A stretch of 64,000 nucleotides of DNA from Nitrospira defluvii (GTDB lineage: Bacteria > Nitrospirota > Nitrospiria > Nitrospirales > Nitrospiraceae). The notes beneath the pieces were generated by a model. That model was not told the DNA's origin and searched no databases. It saw only the letters and a program-made list of their open reading frames with translations. Positions 50,374 to 58,534 of the stretch are shown here, in pieces. The DNA is taken from NCBI RefSeq assembly GCF_905220995.1, contig NZ_CAJNBJ010000001.1, forward strand, positions 1,240,001 through 1,304,000, read 5' to 3'. Both the position numbers and the translations under genes were made by a program. Position 1 is the stretch's first letter, and each line of letters opens with the position of its first letter.

Positions 50374-51606
50374 ATGGCGCTAGTTCAGTATTCGAGTACC
50401 CCTGTCAGGGTAAATCTCCGGAATGTTCTGCGCCGGTGGACGATGTGGCTTGGCGGGGCGGCCTTCCTGTGGAGTTTTGTTGTCGCGCCAGCCTGTGCCG
50501 AAAGTGTTCCTGCGACGGATTCGTCACCTGAAGCCGATGAGGCGGTCTCGCTCTGGCATTACGGCGCGTATCTCGATGTCGGCTACGTGCTCAATTTCAA
50601 TTTTCCCGAGAACCATCTCTGGCGGAGTCGTGGGACGGCGGTGCGGCACAACGAGTTCGTGCCGAATATGGCCCTGGTGTATGTTCGGAAGGATGCGAAT
50701 GAGTCATCGCGTTGGGGGATGGAACTCGGGATGCAAGGCGGGTACGACTCCGAACGATTCGCGTTTTTGCAGGGGGAGCGTGAGGTAAACGGGGCGGATG
50801 CGCTTCGGCACATCCATCGGGCGAATGTGTCCTACCTTGCCCCGGTCGGCAACGGTCTCACCATCACTGCCGGGTTGTTTAATAGCCTCATCGGGTATGA
50901 ATCGCTGTACGCGAAGGATAACACGAATTACACCCGCTCATGGATCGCCGACAATACGCCGTACATGATGTTCGGCATCAATGCGAAATATCCACTCAGT
51001 GACCGGTTGACCGTCGCTGCGTTTGTCATCAACCGATACTTTCATCTCGCGTACACGAACGATCAGCCGTCGTATGGAGGCCAGTGGTCGTATCACGCGA
51101 CGCCGCGGCTCACCCTGACTCAAACGTTGTATGGCGGTCCCGACCAGACCAACACAGCCGTGCAGTTCTGGCGGTTCTACGCGAATCACATAGTCGAGTG
51201 GAAGGGGGACGCTCTGACGCTTGCGGCTTCCTATGACATTGGAACGGAGAACATCGCCGATCGTCCCGGGCATCCTCGTGCGTTCGTCACTGGTGGGAAT
51301 ATCGTGGCACGGTGGCATGTGACTGGCCCCTGGACTCTGGCAGTGAGACCGGAGTTCTATTGGGACCGAAACGGGCGCTGGACGGGGTCGGAGCAATTCG
51401 TCAAGGCCGTGACTTCAACTATCGAATATCGAATTCCCTACAAATGGACCAACACCACGGTTCGGCTCGAGCATCGATGGGATGAATCGACCGGAGCAGG
51501 CGGGGGATTTTTTCGGCGGGGTGAGGTACAACCCGGCGTGCTGAGTCTCACGCCGAATCAGCACCTGGTGTTGTTGGGGATTCTGTGGACCTTCGATAGC
51601 CCGTGA
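50374..51606 (+). CDS. outer-membrane beta-barrel porin (BBP2/OmpL-like)
   Basis: 410 aa. A signal peptide ends near CAESVPATD. The barrel begins GAYLDVGYVLNFNFPENHLW (~67-86) with alternating hydrophobic strands such as NGLTITAGLF, SDRLTVAAFVINRYF and WTLAVRPEFYWDRNG, and ends in a Phe-rich ILWTFDSP. This resembles the bbp2 family of OmpL-like porins. The start is uncertain: ATG at 50374, ATG at 50443 or a GTG at 50353. It follows the Hyf-like operon but may have its own promoter. Confidence 0.72.
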   Translation: MALVQYSSTPVRVNLRNVLRRWTMWLGGAAFLWSFVVAPACAESVPATDSSPEADEAVSLWHYGAYLDVGYVLNFNFPENHLWRSRGTAVRHNEFVPNMALVYVRKDANESSRWGMELGMQGGYDSERFAFLQGEREVNGADALRHIHRANVSYLAPVGNGLTITAGLFNSLIGYESLYAKDNTNYTRSWIADNTPYMMFGINAKYPLSDRLTVAAFVINRYFHLAYTNDQPSYGGQWSYHATPRLTLTQTLYGGPDQTNTAVQFWRFYANHIVEWKGDALTLAASYDIGTENIADRPGHPRAFVTGGNIVARWHVTGPWTLAVRPEFYWDRNGRWTGSEQFVKAVTSTIEYRIPYKWTNTTVRLEHRWDESTGAGGGFFRRGEVQPGVLSLTPNQHLVLLGILWTFDSP

Positions 51607-51633
51607 GCCGGCGCTGAAACTGGCTTGGGGCTT

Positions 51634-51714
51634 CGTTCTCGCCTCGATCACGCCCTCGAAGCCCTGTCTGAAGTACGCCTCAGCCTGTTTGCTCACTGCG
51701 GCCTCGCCCTGCAG
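51634..51714. repeat. divergent copy of a MITE-internal sequence
   Basis: CGTTCTCGC, then GTACG, then TGCGGCCT, appear in the same order as in the MITE interior (41302-41310, 41341-41345, 41367-41374). No terminal repeats are visible here. The overall similarity looks like an old or partial copy. Confidence 0.4.
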
Positions 51715-51739
51715 CCCTATAGAGTGTCCGCGCCGCCGC

Positions 51740-52471
51740 TCAGTCAGGGACGCGCTGTTTTTCTCTCAAAAGCCGCAATGTATCGGCGAGTTCTCTGCCG
51801 AACCTTGCCATCGCGACATCCTTCGCCTCGGCCACAGCAGCCTTGTCGTCGAGTGACGGCGCCGGGCCGATGAGGGTCGTTTCGCCATCGGCGGTTTGTG
51901 TGCCGTACAGGGCGCCGGTGCGAACATCCCAGAGTGTTCCCTCCACCATGAACAGGGCATGGCTTTCCGTGCCGTGCGCAAAGTAGGCGCCGATGCCGGT
52001 GGCGTACCAGGCGGCATGCCCGTTGTTGTAGCGCTCCACGGCGGAGGCTCCATCGATGATGAGTAACGCATCGGCATTGTAGCGCGCGGCGGCCAAGCGA
52101 ATGTCGCGGAGCGTGCTCCCTTGGACCGTGGAGTTTGCCAGGAGAAATGCCTGTTGAAGAATACCTTCCTCCTGCACCGACGCGAGCGCCCGCTGCAGGC
52201 GGTCGGCATCCGCCCCCAACCAGTTTGCGCGTTGTAATGCCGGCCGGCTTGGAAAATCCCGGTGTTTGAAATAGATAGCCAGGCGATAGGGGGTCGGCAG
52301 GTTCGCTTGCAAGGCCATGGTGGCAGCGACATCGCGGTCCGTGACTACCTCGGGATGATCGTGAAACGATTCCTGCAGGATCTGGCGGTTGAGCCCTCGA
52401 CTGCCGCTGCAGGCAGAGAGACTCATCACTCCAACGAGTACCAGAACGATGGGTAGTGTGGCTCTGTTCAT
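51740..52471 (-). CDS. lipoprotein of unknown function
   Basis: 243 aa. The lipobox is LSAC (~residue 21), so the protein is a lipoprotein. The body has a run RYNADALLIIDGASAVERYN and a beta-rich LFMVEGTLWDVRTGALYGTQ. The latter resembles the secretin/PilP-like or Rhs-linked lipoproteins only in style. AGGAGAG precedes the ATG at 52471. It lies 13 bp from the end of the next minus-strand gene. Confidence 0.65.
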   Translation of the reverse strand: MNRATLPIVLVLVGVMSLSACSGSRGLNRQILQESFHDHPEVVTDRDVAATMALQANLPTPYRLAIYFKHRDFPSRPALQRANWLGADADRLQRALASVQEEGILQQAFLLANSTVQGSTLRDIRLAAARYNADALLIIDGASAVERYNNGHAAWYATGIGAYFAHGTESHALFMVEGTLWDVRTGALYGTQTADGETTLIGPAPSLDDKAAVAEAKDVAMARFGRELADTLRLLREKQRVPD

Positions 52472-52484
52472 GTCTCTCCTGCGG

Positions 52485-53435
52485 TTACCGTGAGGGGGAA
52501 GACGCGGACTCTTGGCCATGCGACAGAGCTTCCAGTGCCAGCATGAGGGCATGGGTGCCGGAGCGGCCATGGCCGAGCGCCTGGACCTTCTGATAGAGCT
52601 GATGCGCCAAGGTCAGACCCGGCAGCGTGAGATCGCGTCGCCGCGCTTCTTCCAGCGCGATGCCCATGTCCTTGACGAAGTGGTCGACGAAAAACCCGGG
52701 ATCAAAATTTCTCGCCAATATGCGCGGGGCCAGGTGGTCCAGCGTCCAGCAGGCGGCAGCCCCACCGCGGATCGACTCCAACATGCGTGGCACGTCGAGT
52801 CCGGCGCGGTATCCGTAGAGCAGGCTTTCACAGACGCCGACCATGGTGCCGGCGATCACGATTTGGTTGCACAGTTTGGTATGTTGTCCTGCGCCGGGCC
52901 CGCCCTGGTGGACAATGTTCTTTCCCAGACATTCAAACAGCGGCATGACGGCCTGCACCGCCTCGGTCTCGCCGCCGACCATGACGGAGAGGGTGGCATT
53001 GCGCGCTCCGACGTCACCGCCGGACACCGGCGCATCGAGGGCTGCAGCGCCATGGGTCTGCGCGGCTTCCGCGATGGCAGAGGCCAGGGACGGTTCCGTC
53101 GTGGTCATATCGACGAGCACCATCCCGGGACGTGATCCGGCGAGCACGCCCTGCTTTCCGAAGTAGACCTCCCGCACGTCATTGGGAAAGCCGACCATCG
53201 TGAACAGCACGTCGGTTTGCTCTGCCACGGCGCGGGGTGAATCGGCCCAGGTGGCTCCCTTTGTCAGGAGCGGCAAGGCTTTGGTGCGGTTGCGGGTGAA
53301 GAGCGTGAGACGGTAACCGGCGTGCAGTAGGTGTTGGCACATGGGCCCGCCCATGACGCCGGTGCCGATCCACCCGATGCGGGTCGTGGCTGGAGCCGCC
53401 AGGCCGGGAAGTTGGGGAGGGAGAGGTGAGGTCAT
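52485..53435 (-). CDS. 3-hydroxyisobutyrate dehydrogenase-family oxidoreductase
   Basis: 316 aa. [17 protein letters not shown] (~21-37) binds NAD(P); [20 protein letters not shown] is the substrate-binding part; and the catalytic Lys is in [14 protein letters not shown] (~188). The family reduces small hydroxy acids such as tartronate semialdehyde. The C-terminal helical domain is complete. The specific acid cannot be told. It shares the minus strand with the lipoprotein (gap 13 bp) and the small OB-type protein (gap 3 bp). Confidence 0.85.
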   Translation of the reverse strand: MTSPLPPQLPGLAAPATTRIGWIGTGVMGGPMCQHLLHAGYRLTLFTRNRTKALPLLTKGATWADSPRAVAEQTDVLFTMVGFPNDVREVYFGKQGVLAGSRPGMVLVDMTTTEPSLASAIAEAAQTHGAAALDAPVSGGDVGARNATLSVMVGGETEAVQAVMPLFECLGKNIVHQGGPGAGQHTKLCNQIVIAGTMVGVCESLLYGYRAGLDVPRMLESIRGGAAACWTLDHLAPRILARNFDPGFFVDHFVKDMGIALEEARRRDLTLPGLTLAHQLYQKVQALGHGRSGTHALMLALEALSHGQESASSPSR

Positions 53436-53438
53436 GGG

Positions 53439-53927
53439 CTACTCTACCAAGGGGGTGATCCGGTTGGCGATCGCTTGCACGATTCCCTCTTGATCCATGG
53501 CGATCTTCGATCCTTTGAAGCTTAATGCATATCCTCCGTGGCTCGGGGCTTGTATGGTGGCATCCACGACCACACGCGCGCCATCCTCCACGTCTGGATC
53601 TTTCACCATCGGAACTCCGCAGAGCCCTGGTACGGCGACGGACAGCGTTGCAGTGTCATCCTCCAGGTTGAACAGGTAGCCCCCATAGCAGGTCGAGCCG
53701 GCCGGGATTTCGTAGGGATCGAGCGGCTGCACCTGGCGTACGGTTCCCTTGAGCGTGACTTGCCGCAGATGGAACAACGCGGGGTCCGCCAGCACCTCCT
53801 GTACGGTGAGGACTTCTTGTGCCCGGCCTAGGCCGAGAGGTGACAGGAACAAGAGCGTGGCGTACGCGAGCAGGGCGGTCCTGAGGCGTGGCGCAGTGGA
53901 GAGAGTCAGGATAGTCATTGCGGGCAT
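53439..53927 (-). CDS. secreted small OB-fold-like protein
   Basis: 162 aa. A signal peptide (~1-36, ending GRAQEVL) precedes a beta-rich domain with HLRQVTLKGTVRQVQPL, STCYGGYLFNLEDDTATLSV and VVVDATIQAPSHG. The strand pattern recalls the periplasmic OB-fold. It may bind a ligand. The ATG at 53927 is used; 53918 is equally possible. No known family is certain. Confidence 0.6.
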   Translation of the reverse strand: MPAMTILTLSTAPRLRTALLAYATLLFLSPLGLGRAQEVLTVQEVLADPALFHLRQVTLKGTVRQVQPLDPYEIPAGSTCYGGYLFNLEDDTATLSVAVPGLCGVPMVKDPDVEDGARVVVDATIQAPSHGGYALSFKGSKIAMDQEGIVQAIANRITPLVE

Positions 53928-54015
53928 TCTAGCATTGTTTGTTTCGAGGATCCCTCTCATAGGCTTTCGCGCCGCGAGTCGATATAATCGCCACGACCAT
54001 GAGGGAGGTAGATCA

Positions 54016-55386
54016 ATGAGCGACGTGCAACGGCAGGTGGAGACCTACATTAATGACAGTCGTCCGCAGTATGAAGAGATGCTCGGGCAGGCGGTGGAAA
54101 TTCCTTCCATCAGCATGGATCCCCGGCATGCTCCCGACGTGCACCGCATGGCCGAACTCGCTGCACAGTACCTGCGGGCTGCGGGCGCCGAGGCGCACAT
54201 CGTCGAGACTCCGGGATATCCGGTGGTGTCGGGCGGTTGGACGGTCGATCCCGGCTATCCCACCGTCACGGTCTACAATCACATGGATGTCCAGCCGGCG
54301 CAGGAGCCCGAGTGGAAACAGTCTCCCTTTGCCTTTCAGAACGACAACGGCATCTACCGAGGACGTGGTGCGACGGATGATAAGGGGCCGGCCCTCGCGG
54401 CCCTGTTCGGCGCGCGTTATGCGATCGACCAGGGGGTGCCGATCAATGTGCGGTTTCTCTGGGAGCTGGAAGAGGAGAACGGGAGTCCCAGTTTTGCCTC
54501 GGCGATCAAGAGCCGGGCGGCGATCCCGCGTCCCGACTCAGTGGTCATTTCGGATACGATCTGGCTCTCCAAGAATCAGCCGGCGATGCCGTACGGATTG
54601 CGGGGGTTGCTCGGCGCGCGCCTGGTGCTGCGAACCGGAACCAAGGACGCTCATTCCGGTGTGACCGGCGGGGCTGCTCGTAACCCGCTCGTCGAGTTGA
54701 TGGACATTGTCCATGCCTGTGTTGATGCCAAGACCGGGAAGGTGAAGATCCCAGGGTTTTATGATGAGGTCGTGCCGCCGACAAAGGCTGAGATCGCGAG
54801 TTTCCTGAAGTCGGGTTTTCAGGTGAGCAAGTTCAAGCAAGCCTACGGATTCAGGACGTTGCGCACGGAGGATCCGGCTGAGGTCATGCGGCGGATTTGG
54901 GCCGCTCCCACGTTCGAGGTGCATGGGCTTACCGGTGGCTATCATGGTCCCGGCGTCAAGACCATCGTGCCCGGCCATAGCGAACTCAAAATCAGCATGC
55001 GGCTGGTGCCGAGTCAGACTCCTGAGAAGGTCTTCACCTTGCTGAGGACATATGTGGCCAAGTTGAATCCCGCGGTGAAGGTGGAACGAGAGGGCATGTT
55101 GCACCCGTTCCGGGGTGCCTTCGAGGGGCCGTATGTCGAGGCGGTGAAGCGTGCGGTGCAAGCCGGATTCGGGAAGCAACCGGCGTTCATCCGTGAAGGG
55201 GGCTCTATCGGCGCGGTGGTGACGATGCAGAAGGCCTGGAAGGTCCCGATTCTGTTCATGGGCCTGAGTCTGCCTGAGCATGGCTACCATGCGCCCAATG
55301 AGTATTTCGATTGGGGGCAGGCCTCCGGCGGCATCAAAGCATTTTCCCATTATTTTTCGGAGTTGGCGAAGATGGCAAGGGGATAG
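54016..55386 (+). CDS. M20-family dipeptidase/peptidase
   Basis: 456 aa. GGGAGGT is ahead of the ATG at 54016. Zinc-site motifs are TVTVYNHMDVQPAQEP (first His, the Asp following), GRGATDDKGP (bridging Asp), WELEEENGSPS (the catalytic Glu, ~157) and LPEHGYHAPNEYFDW (late His). The lid domain lies between. The family hydrolyses di- or tripeptides or aminoacyl amides. No signal peptide is seen. It is probably monocistronic; a hairpin repeat follows 20 bp later. Confidence 0.88.
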   Translation: MSDVQRQVETYINDSRPQYEEMLGQAVEIPSISMDPRHAPDVHRMAELAAQYLRAAGAEAHIVETPGYPVVSGGWTVDPGYPTVTVYNHMDVQPAQEPEWKQSPFAFQNDNGIYRGRGATDDKGPALAALFGARYAIDQGVPINVRFLWELEEENGSPSFASAIKSRAAIPRPDSVVISDTIWLSKNQPAMPYGLRGLLGARLVLRTGTKDAHSGVTGGAARNPLVELMDIVHACVDAKTGKVKIPGFYDEVVPPTKAEIASFLKSGFQVSKFKQAYGFRTLRTEDPAEVMRRIWAAPTFEVHGLTGGYHGPGVKTIVPGHSELKISMRLVPSQTPEKVFTLLRTYVAKLNPAVKVEREGMLHPFRGAFEGPYVEAVKRAVQAGFGKQPAFIREGGSIGAVVTMQKAWKVPILFMGLSLPEHGYHAPNEYFDWGQASGGIKAFSHYFSELAKMARG

Positions 55387-55406
55387 AGTGATCTGGTGGA
55401 TCTCCC

Positions 55407-55456
55407 TTGCTCGCGCAACGCGCGGTCTCACAGACCCTCGTTGGGCGCGCGCAGTG
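55407..55456. repeat. dispersed intergenic repeat, nested hairpin (copy 2)
   Basis: 50 bp, 20 bp after the peptidase gene. The outer arms are the same as in copy 1 (31767-31817), while the inner arms are GGTCT and AGACC instead of GGCCT and AGGCC. The paired change preserves the stem. It does not end in a U-tract. Confidence 0.7.
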
Positions 55457-55602
55457 GGAGCCCAGCCAGGCCACTGGCATGGCATCACGTGCCGTATACA
55501 GCAAGGATTCACAGATCGTTTTCGGAATTGGCAGGAGGGCGATAATCGTCCCTCGCCCCTCGGACGCTGCTTCGAGTGCGCAGATCGCGGTATTTTTGAA
55601 AC

Positions 55603-55616
55603 ATGATACACATCAT
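55603..55616. promoter_or_regulatory. FNR/DNR-type operator upstream of nirK
   Basis: ATGAT, ACAC, ATCAT is a palindrome with the TGAT-N4-ATCA core of CRP/FNR-family sites (consensus TTGAT-N4-ATCAA). The centre is 55609.5. TATCCT (55639-55644) can be the -10 box, putting the start near 55651, that is 41.5 bp from the centre, the classical class II position. Oxygen- or NO-responsive activation of nirK is therefore likely. Confidence 0.6.
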
Positions 55617-55702
55617 ATTTTATTGCTGGTAACCTCGGTATCCTGCCAGTGTGTCTCAATGGATCGGTGCCCATTCACACTAACAGGAGGAGCCGCAGTA
55701 TC

Positions 55703-56668
55703 ATGACAGGATGCAATACCCGCTTTCGTCAGTCGGTGATCCGCACGGTTTTGGGGCTGGCCGCAGTCTCGGGCCTCGCCATGCAGCCGGTCGAGTCCGC
55801 GTTCGCGAAAGTCGTTGAAGTTTCCATGACCGCCGTAGAAACGAAGCTCGTCATCGACGGCGAGGGACATACATACGATGCCTGGACGTTCAACGGGCAA
55901 TTTCCTGGTCCGGTGATTCGAGTGCAGGAAGGCGACGAAGTCGTGTTTTCGCTGACGAATCCTGAAACCAACGGGCGTCCCCACTCCATGGATTTCCATG
56001 CCGCGGAGACCAACTTCCTCGAGCATTACAAGGAAGTGCGCCCCGGTGAGTCCTTGCAATATCGATTCAAGGCGAAGTGGCCGGGCATCTTTGCCTATCA
56101 TTGCGGCGCGTCTCCCATGATTCAGCACATCGCGCGGGGAATGATGGGGGCGATTATCGTCGATCCCAAAGATCCTAAGGCGTTGCCGAAGGCGGATCGG
56201 GAATACGTGCTGGTGCAGAGTGAGTTATTCAAAGATCCGGACGATGCGGACGCCATGTTCGATCGCAAGTACCAGCATGTGGTGTTCAACGGATCCGTCT
56301 TCCGGTATGACCCGGTGCACAGCAAGGCGGGAGGCGATTTCTTAGACGCCAAGCCGGGCGAGCGGGTTCGGTTTTATTTTGTGAACGCCGGCCCGAACAA
56401 CGTGTCAGCGGTCCATCCGATCGCTGAGATTTGGGACGATGTGTGGGAAAGCGGCAATCCTGCCAACCATACGCGCGGCGTGCAGACTCAGCTGATTCCA
56501 CCTGCCGGCGCGGCGATCCTCGATATGGTCCTGGATAACAATGACGGGGTGTATCCGATCGTCACCCACTCCTTGACCGACGCGCTTCGCGGTGCCATTG
56601 CACTGTTGAAGGTGGACAAGGATGCAAGGCAGTTGCCGCTCATGCCGCTTGTGACGCCTGCTAAGTAA
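55703..56668 (+). CDS. nirK: copper-containing nitrite reductase NirK
   Basis: 321 aa. A signal peptide (~1-35) and two cupredoxin domains. Type 1 copper ligands: His in GRPHSMDFH, Cys and His in AYHCGASPMIQH, Met in IARGMM. Type 2: His in MDFH and YHC and the late His in IVTHSLTDA. The catalytic Asp (SMDFH) and His (SAVHPIAEI) are present. The enzyme reduces nitrite to NO in the periplasm. GGAGGAG is 11 bases ahead of the ATG at 55703; the frame's earlier GTG is not needed. It is typical of NirK in Nitrospira to my knowledge. A strong terminator follows. Confidence 0.88.
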   Translation: MTGCNTRFRQSVIRTVLGLAAVSGLAMQPVESAFAKVVEVSMTAVETKLVIDGEGHTYDAWTFNGQFPGPVIRVQEGDEVVFSLTNPETNGRPHSMDFHAAETNFLEHYKEVRPGESLQYRFKAKWPGIFAYHCGASPMIQHIARGMMGAIIVDPKDPKALPKADREYVLVQSELFKDPDDADAMFDRKYQHVVFNGSVFRYDPVHSKAGGDFLDAKPGERVRFYFVNAGPNNVSAVHPIAEIWDDVWESGNPANHTRGVQTQLIPPAGAAILDMVLDNNDGVYPIVTHSLTDALRGAIALLKVDKDARQLPLMPLVTPAK

Positions 56669-56699
56669 TCGGCGCGCCGCGTCTCGCGCCACTGACGAC

Positions 56700-56736
56700 A
56701 GGCCGGGCGGCTTCACAGCCGCCCGGCCTACTTTTT
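56700..56736 (+). terminator. Rho-independent terminator of nirK
   Basis: A 13-bp perfect stem (56700-56712 with 56717-56729, loop TCAC) is followed by ACTTTTTC. It is 31 bp after the nirK stop, so nirK is likely transcribed alone. Confidence 0.88.
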
Positions 56737-56858
56737 CTTCCGACTCACCAACTTGTACAACATCGCAAACTTGATGGCGTGCCGGTGCGGCCTGATAGTT
56801 CACGCCTGGGCGAGAGTCGGGCGCGGACGTCGTCTGCAAAGGGGCAGTTCATGATGGA

Positions 56859-57905
56859 TTACGTGAGCGAGCTCATGTCGATGACGAAACGATACCGGAC
56901 GTCACCGCGGACTAATCGATCGTAGGCCTCATTCAGCTGCTGAATCGGGATGACCTCCACGTCGGCCCCGCACTTGTGCTTGGCGCAGAAGTCTAACATT
57001 TCCTGCGTTTCCTGAATGCCGCCGATCAATGATCCCACGAGTCTTCGCCGTTTGAGGATCAACGGAAAGGCTCCCAGTTGCGCCGGTTTGTCCGGCACGC
57101 CGACGAGGATCATCGTGCCGTCGGTCTTGAGCAATTCCAACTGCGCATCCAGATCATGAGGCGCCGAGACCGTGTCCAGAATGAAGTCGAACCGTTTGGC
57201 CAGTGTGGTGAATGTCTTGGGGTCGGATGTCTTGAAGAAGTCTGTGGCCCCCAATCGCTTGGCGTCGTGACGTTTTTTGCCGGAGTGGCTGAGCACGGTC
57301 ACGTGAGCGCCCAAGGCCTTTCCGATTTTGACGGCCATGTGACCAAGTCCTCCCAGGCCGACAACTGCCAGGCGATGGGTCTTGCCTACTCCCCAGTGGC
57401 GTAAGGGGGAATAGGCGGTGATGCCGGCGCACAGAAGCGGTGCGGCTTCCTCGGGACGTAATTGCTTGGGGATGCGAAGGACATATCGCTGATCAACGAC
57501 CAGCTTGGTGGAATACCCGCCATAGGTCGGAGTGATGCCGTCCCGCTCCTTGCCATTGTAGGTAAAGCTCAGATGGCCTTCGCAGTACTGCTCTTGGCCT
57601 TTCTTGCATTGCGGGCAGGTCCGGCAGGAATCGACGAAACATCCGACTCCGACCATCTGGCCGACTTTGAATTGCTTGACCGAGGCGCCGACCCGTTCGA
57701 CGACTCCCACGATTTCATGCCCGGGCACCATGGGGAAGATCGAGCCGCCCCATTCATCTCGTGCCTGATGCACGTCCGAATGACAAATGCCGCAGTACCG
57801 GATGCCGATCAGTATGTCCTGCCGGCCTACCTCTCGGCGTGAAAATGTGAAGGGAGCGAGCCGGGATTTCGCGGTGCGAGCGGCGTAGCCTCGTACGTCG
57901 ATCAT
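56859..57905 (-). CDS. zinc-dependent alcohol dehydrogenase (YahK/CAD type)
   Basis: 348 aa. The catalytic zinc motif is RYCGICHSDVH (~37-47), with GHEIVGVVERVG; the structural-zinc Cys are in CRTCPQCKKGQEQYC (~94-108); the Rossmann motif is VVGLGGLGHMAVKIGKALG (~180-198). This is the cinnamyl-alcohol-type branch that reduces aldehydes with NADPH. AAGGAA precedes the ATG at 57905. It is downstream and opposite of nirK. Possible role: aldehyde detoxification. Confidence 0.88.
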   Translation of the reverse strand: MIDVRGYAARTAKSRLAPFTFSRREVGRQDILIGIRYCGICHSDVHQARDEWGGSIFPMVPGHEIVGVVERVGASVKQFKVGQMVGVGCFVDSCRTCPQCKKGQEQYCEGHLSFTYNGKERDGITPTYGGYSTKLVVDQRYVLRIPKQLRPEEAAPLLCAGITAYSPLRHWGVGKTHRLAVVGLGGLGHMAVKIGKALGAHVTVLSHSGKKRHDAKRLGATDFFKTSDPKTFTTLAKRFDFILDTVSAPHDLDAQLELLKTDGTMILVGVPDKPAQLGAFPLILKRRRLVGSLIGGIQETQEMLDFCAKHKCGADVEVIPIQQLNEAYDRLVRGDVRYRFVIDMSSLT

Positions 57906-57958
57906 GGTGTGTGTTCCTTCCGATCTGGTTTGGGGGCGGCGCGTGACGGTCGGATCGG

Positions 57959-58384
57959 TTATGGCGTGGGTGCCGGTGGAGAATGCTCCGGTTCGAGCGT
58001 GACGCCGATTGCCGACGGGTCCTGCTCCCATGCGCCGGGTGCGATGAGGCCGAGCAGCGGTAACAGGAAGAACGCTCCCCCGATCACATCCACGAGGCCG
58101 ACGCTGCTGAGTTTTCGGCCTGTCACTCTGGTCTGTGGCGTATAGCCGGCTTTGTGTATCTCCACCGTGAGGTCCCCCCGGCGTGGGACCTGGTGCTGCA
58201 GCGGCGTCGTCCCGGCAAGGGTCCCGTTGATCATCACGTCCGCCCCCGGCGGTTCAGAATTGACGATCAGCGGTTGTGACGTTCCACCAAAGATCGAGCA
58301 GCCGGCAAGATGCAGGCAGCAGGCGAGCAGCATCACGGCTGTGGCGGTCTTCGGGGTGCTTGGGTTCCGGCCTCTGCATGGCAT
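57959..58384 (-). CDS. PEGA-domain lipoprotein
   Basis: 141 aa. A lipobox LAGC (Cys ~29) is followed by the PEGA repeat: VNSEPPGADVMINGTLAGTT and VEIHKAGYTPQ. A second hydrophobic segment (VDVIGGAFFLLPLLGLIAPG, ~94-113) suggests a membrane helix or anchoring. PEGA domains are surface-carbohydrate or protein-binding modules. The ATG at 58384 is preceded by AGGGA at 6 bases; the upstream ATGs are weaker. Confidence 0.7.
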   Translation of the reverse strand: MPCRGRNPSTPKTATAVMLLACCLHLAGCSIFGGTSQPLIVNSEPPGADVMINGTLAGTTPLQHQVPRRGDLTVEIHKAGYTPQTRVTGRKLSSVGLVDVIGGAFFLLPLLGLIAPGAWEQDPSAIGVTLEPEHSPPAPTP

Positions 58385-58534
58385 AGGGATTCCCTGGCGA
58401 CACATCCGCGACATCGTTACCACAGCTATCCGTAGTTGACAAGGTATGAAGGGGAACGGAGAGGGCGCTCACATGGGTCATCAAACAGACCGGCAGAGGC
58501 TGGTATTGCCCTCTACCGGTCCAGGGTGTGTCGG

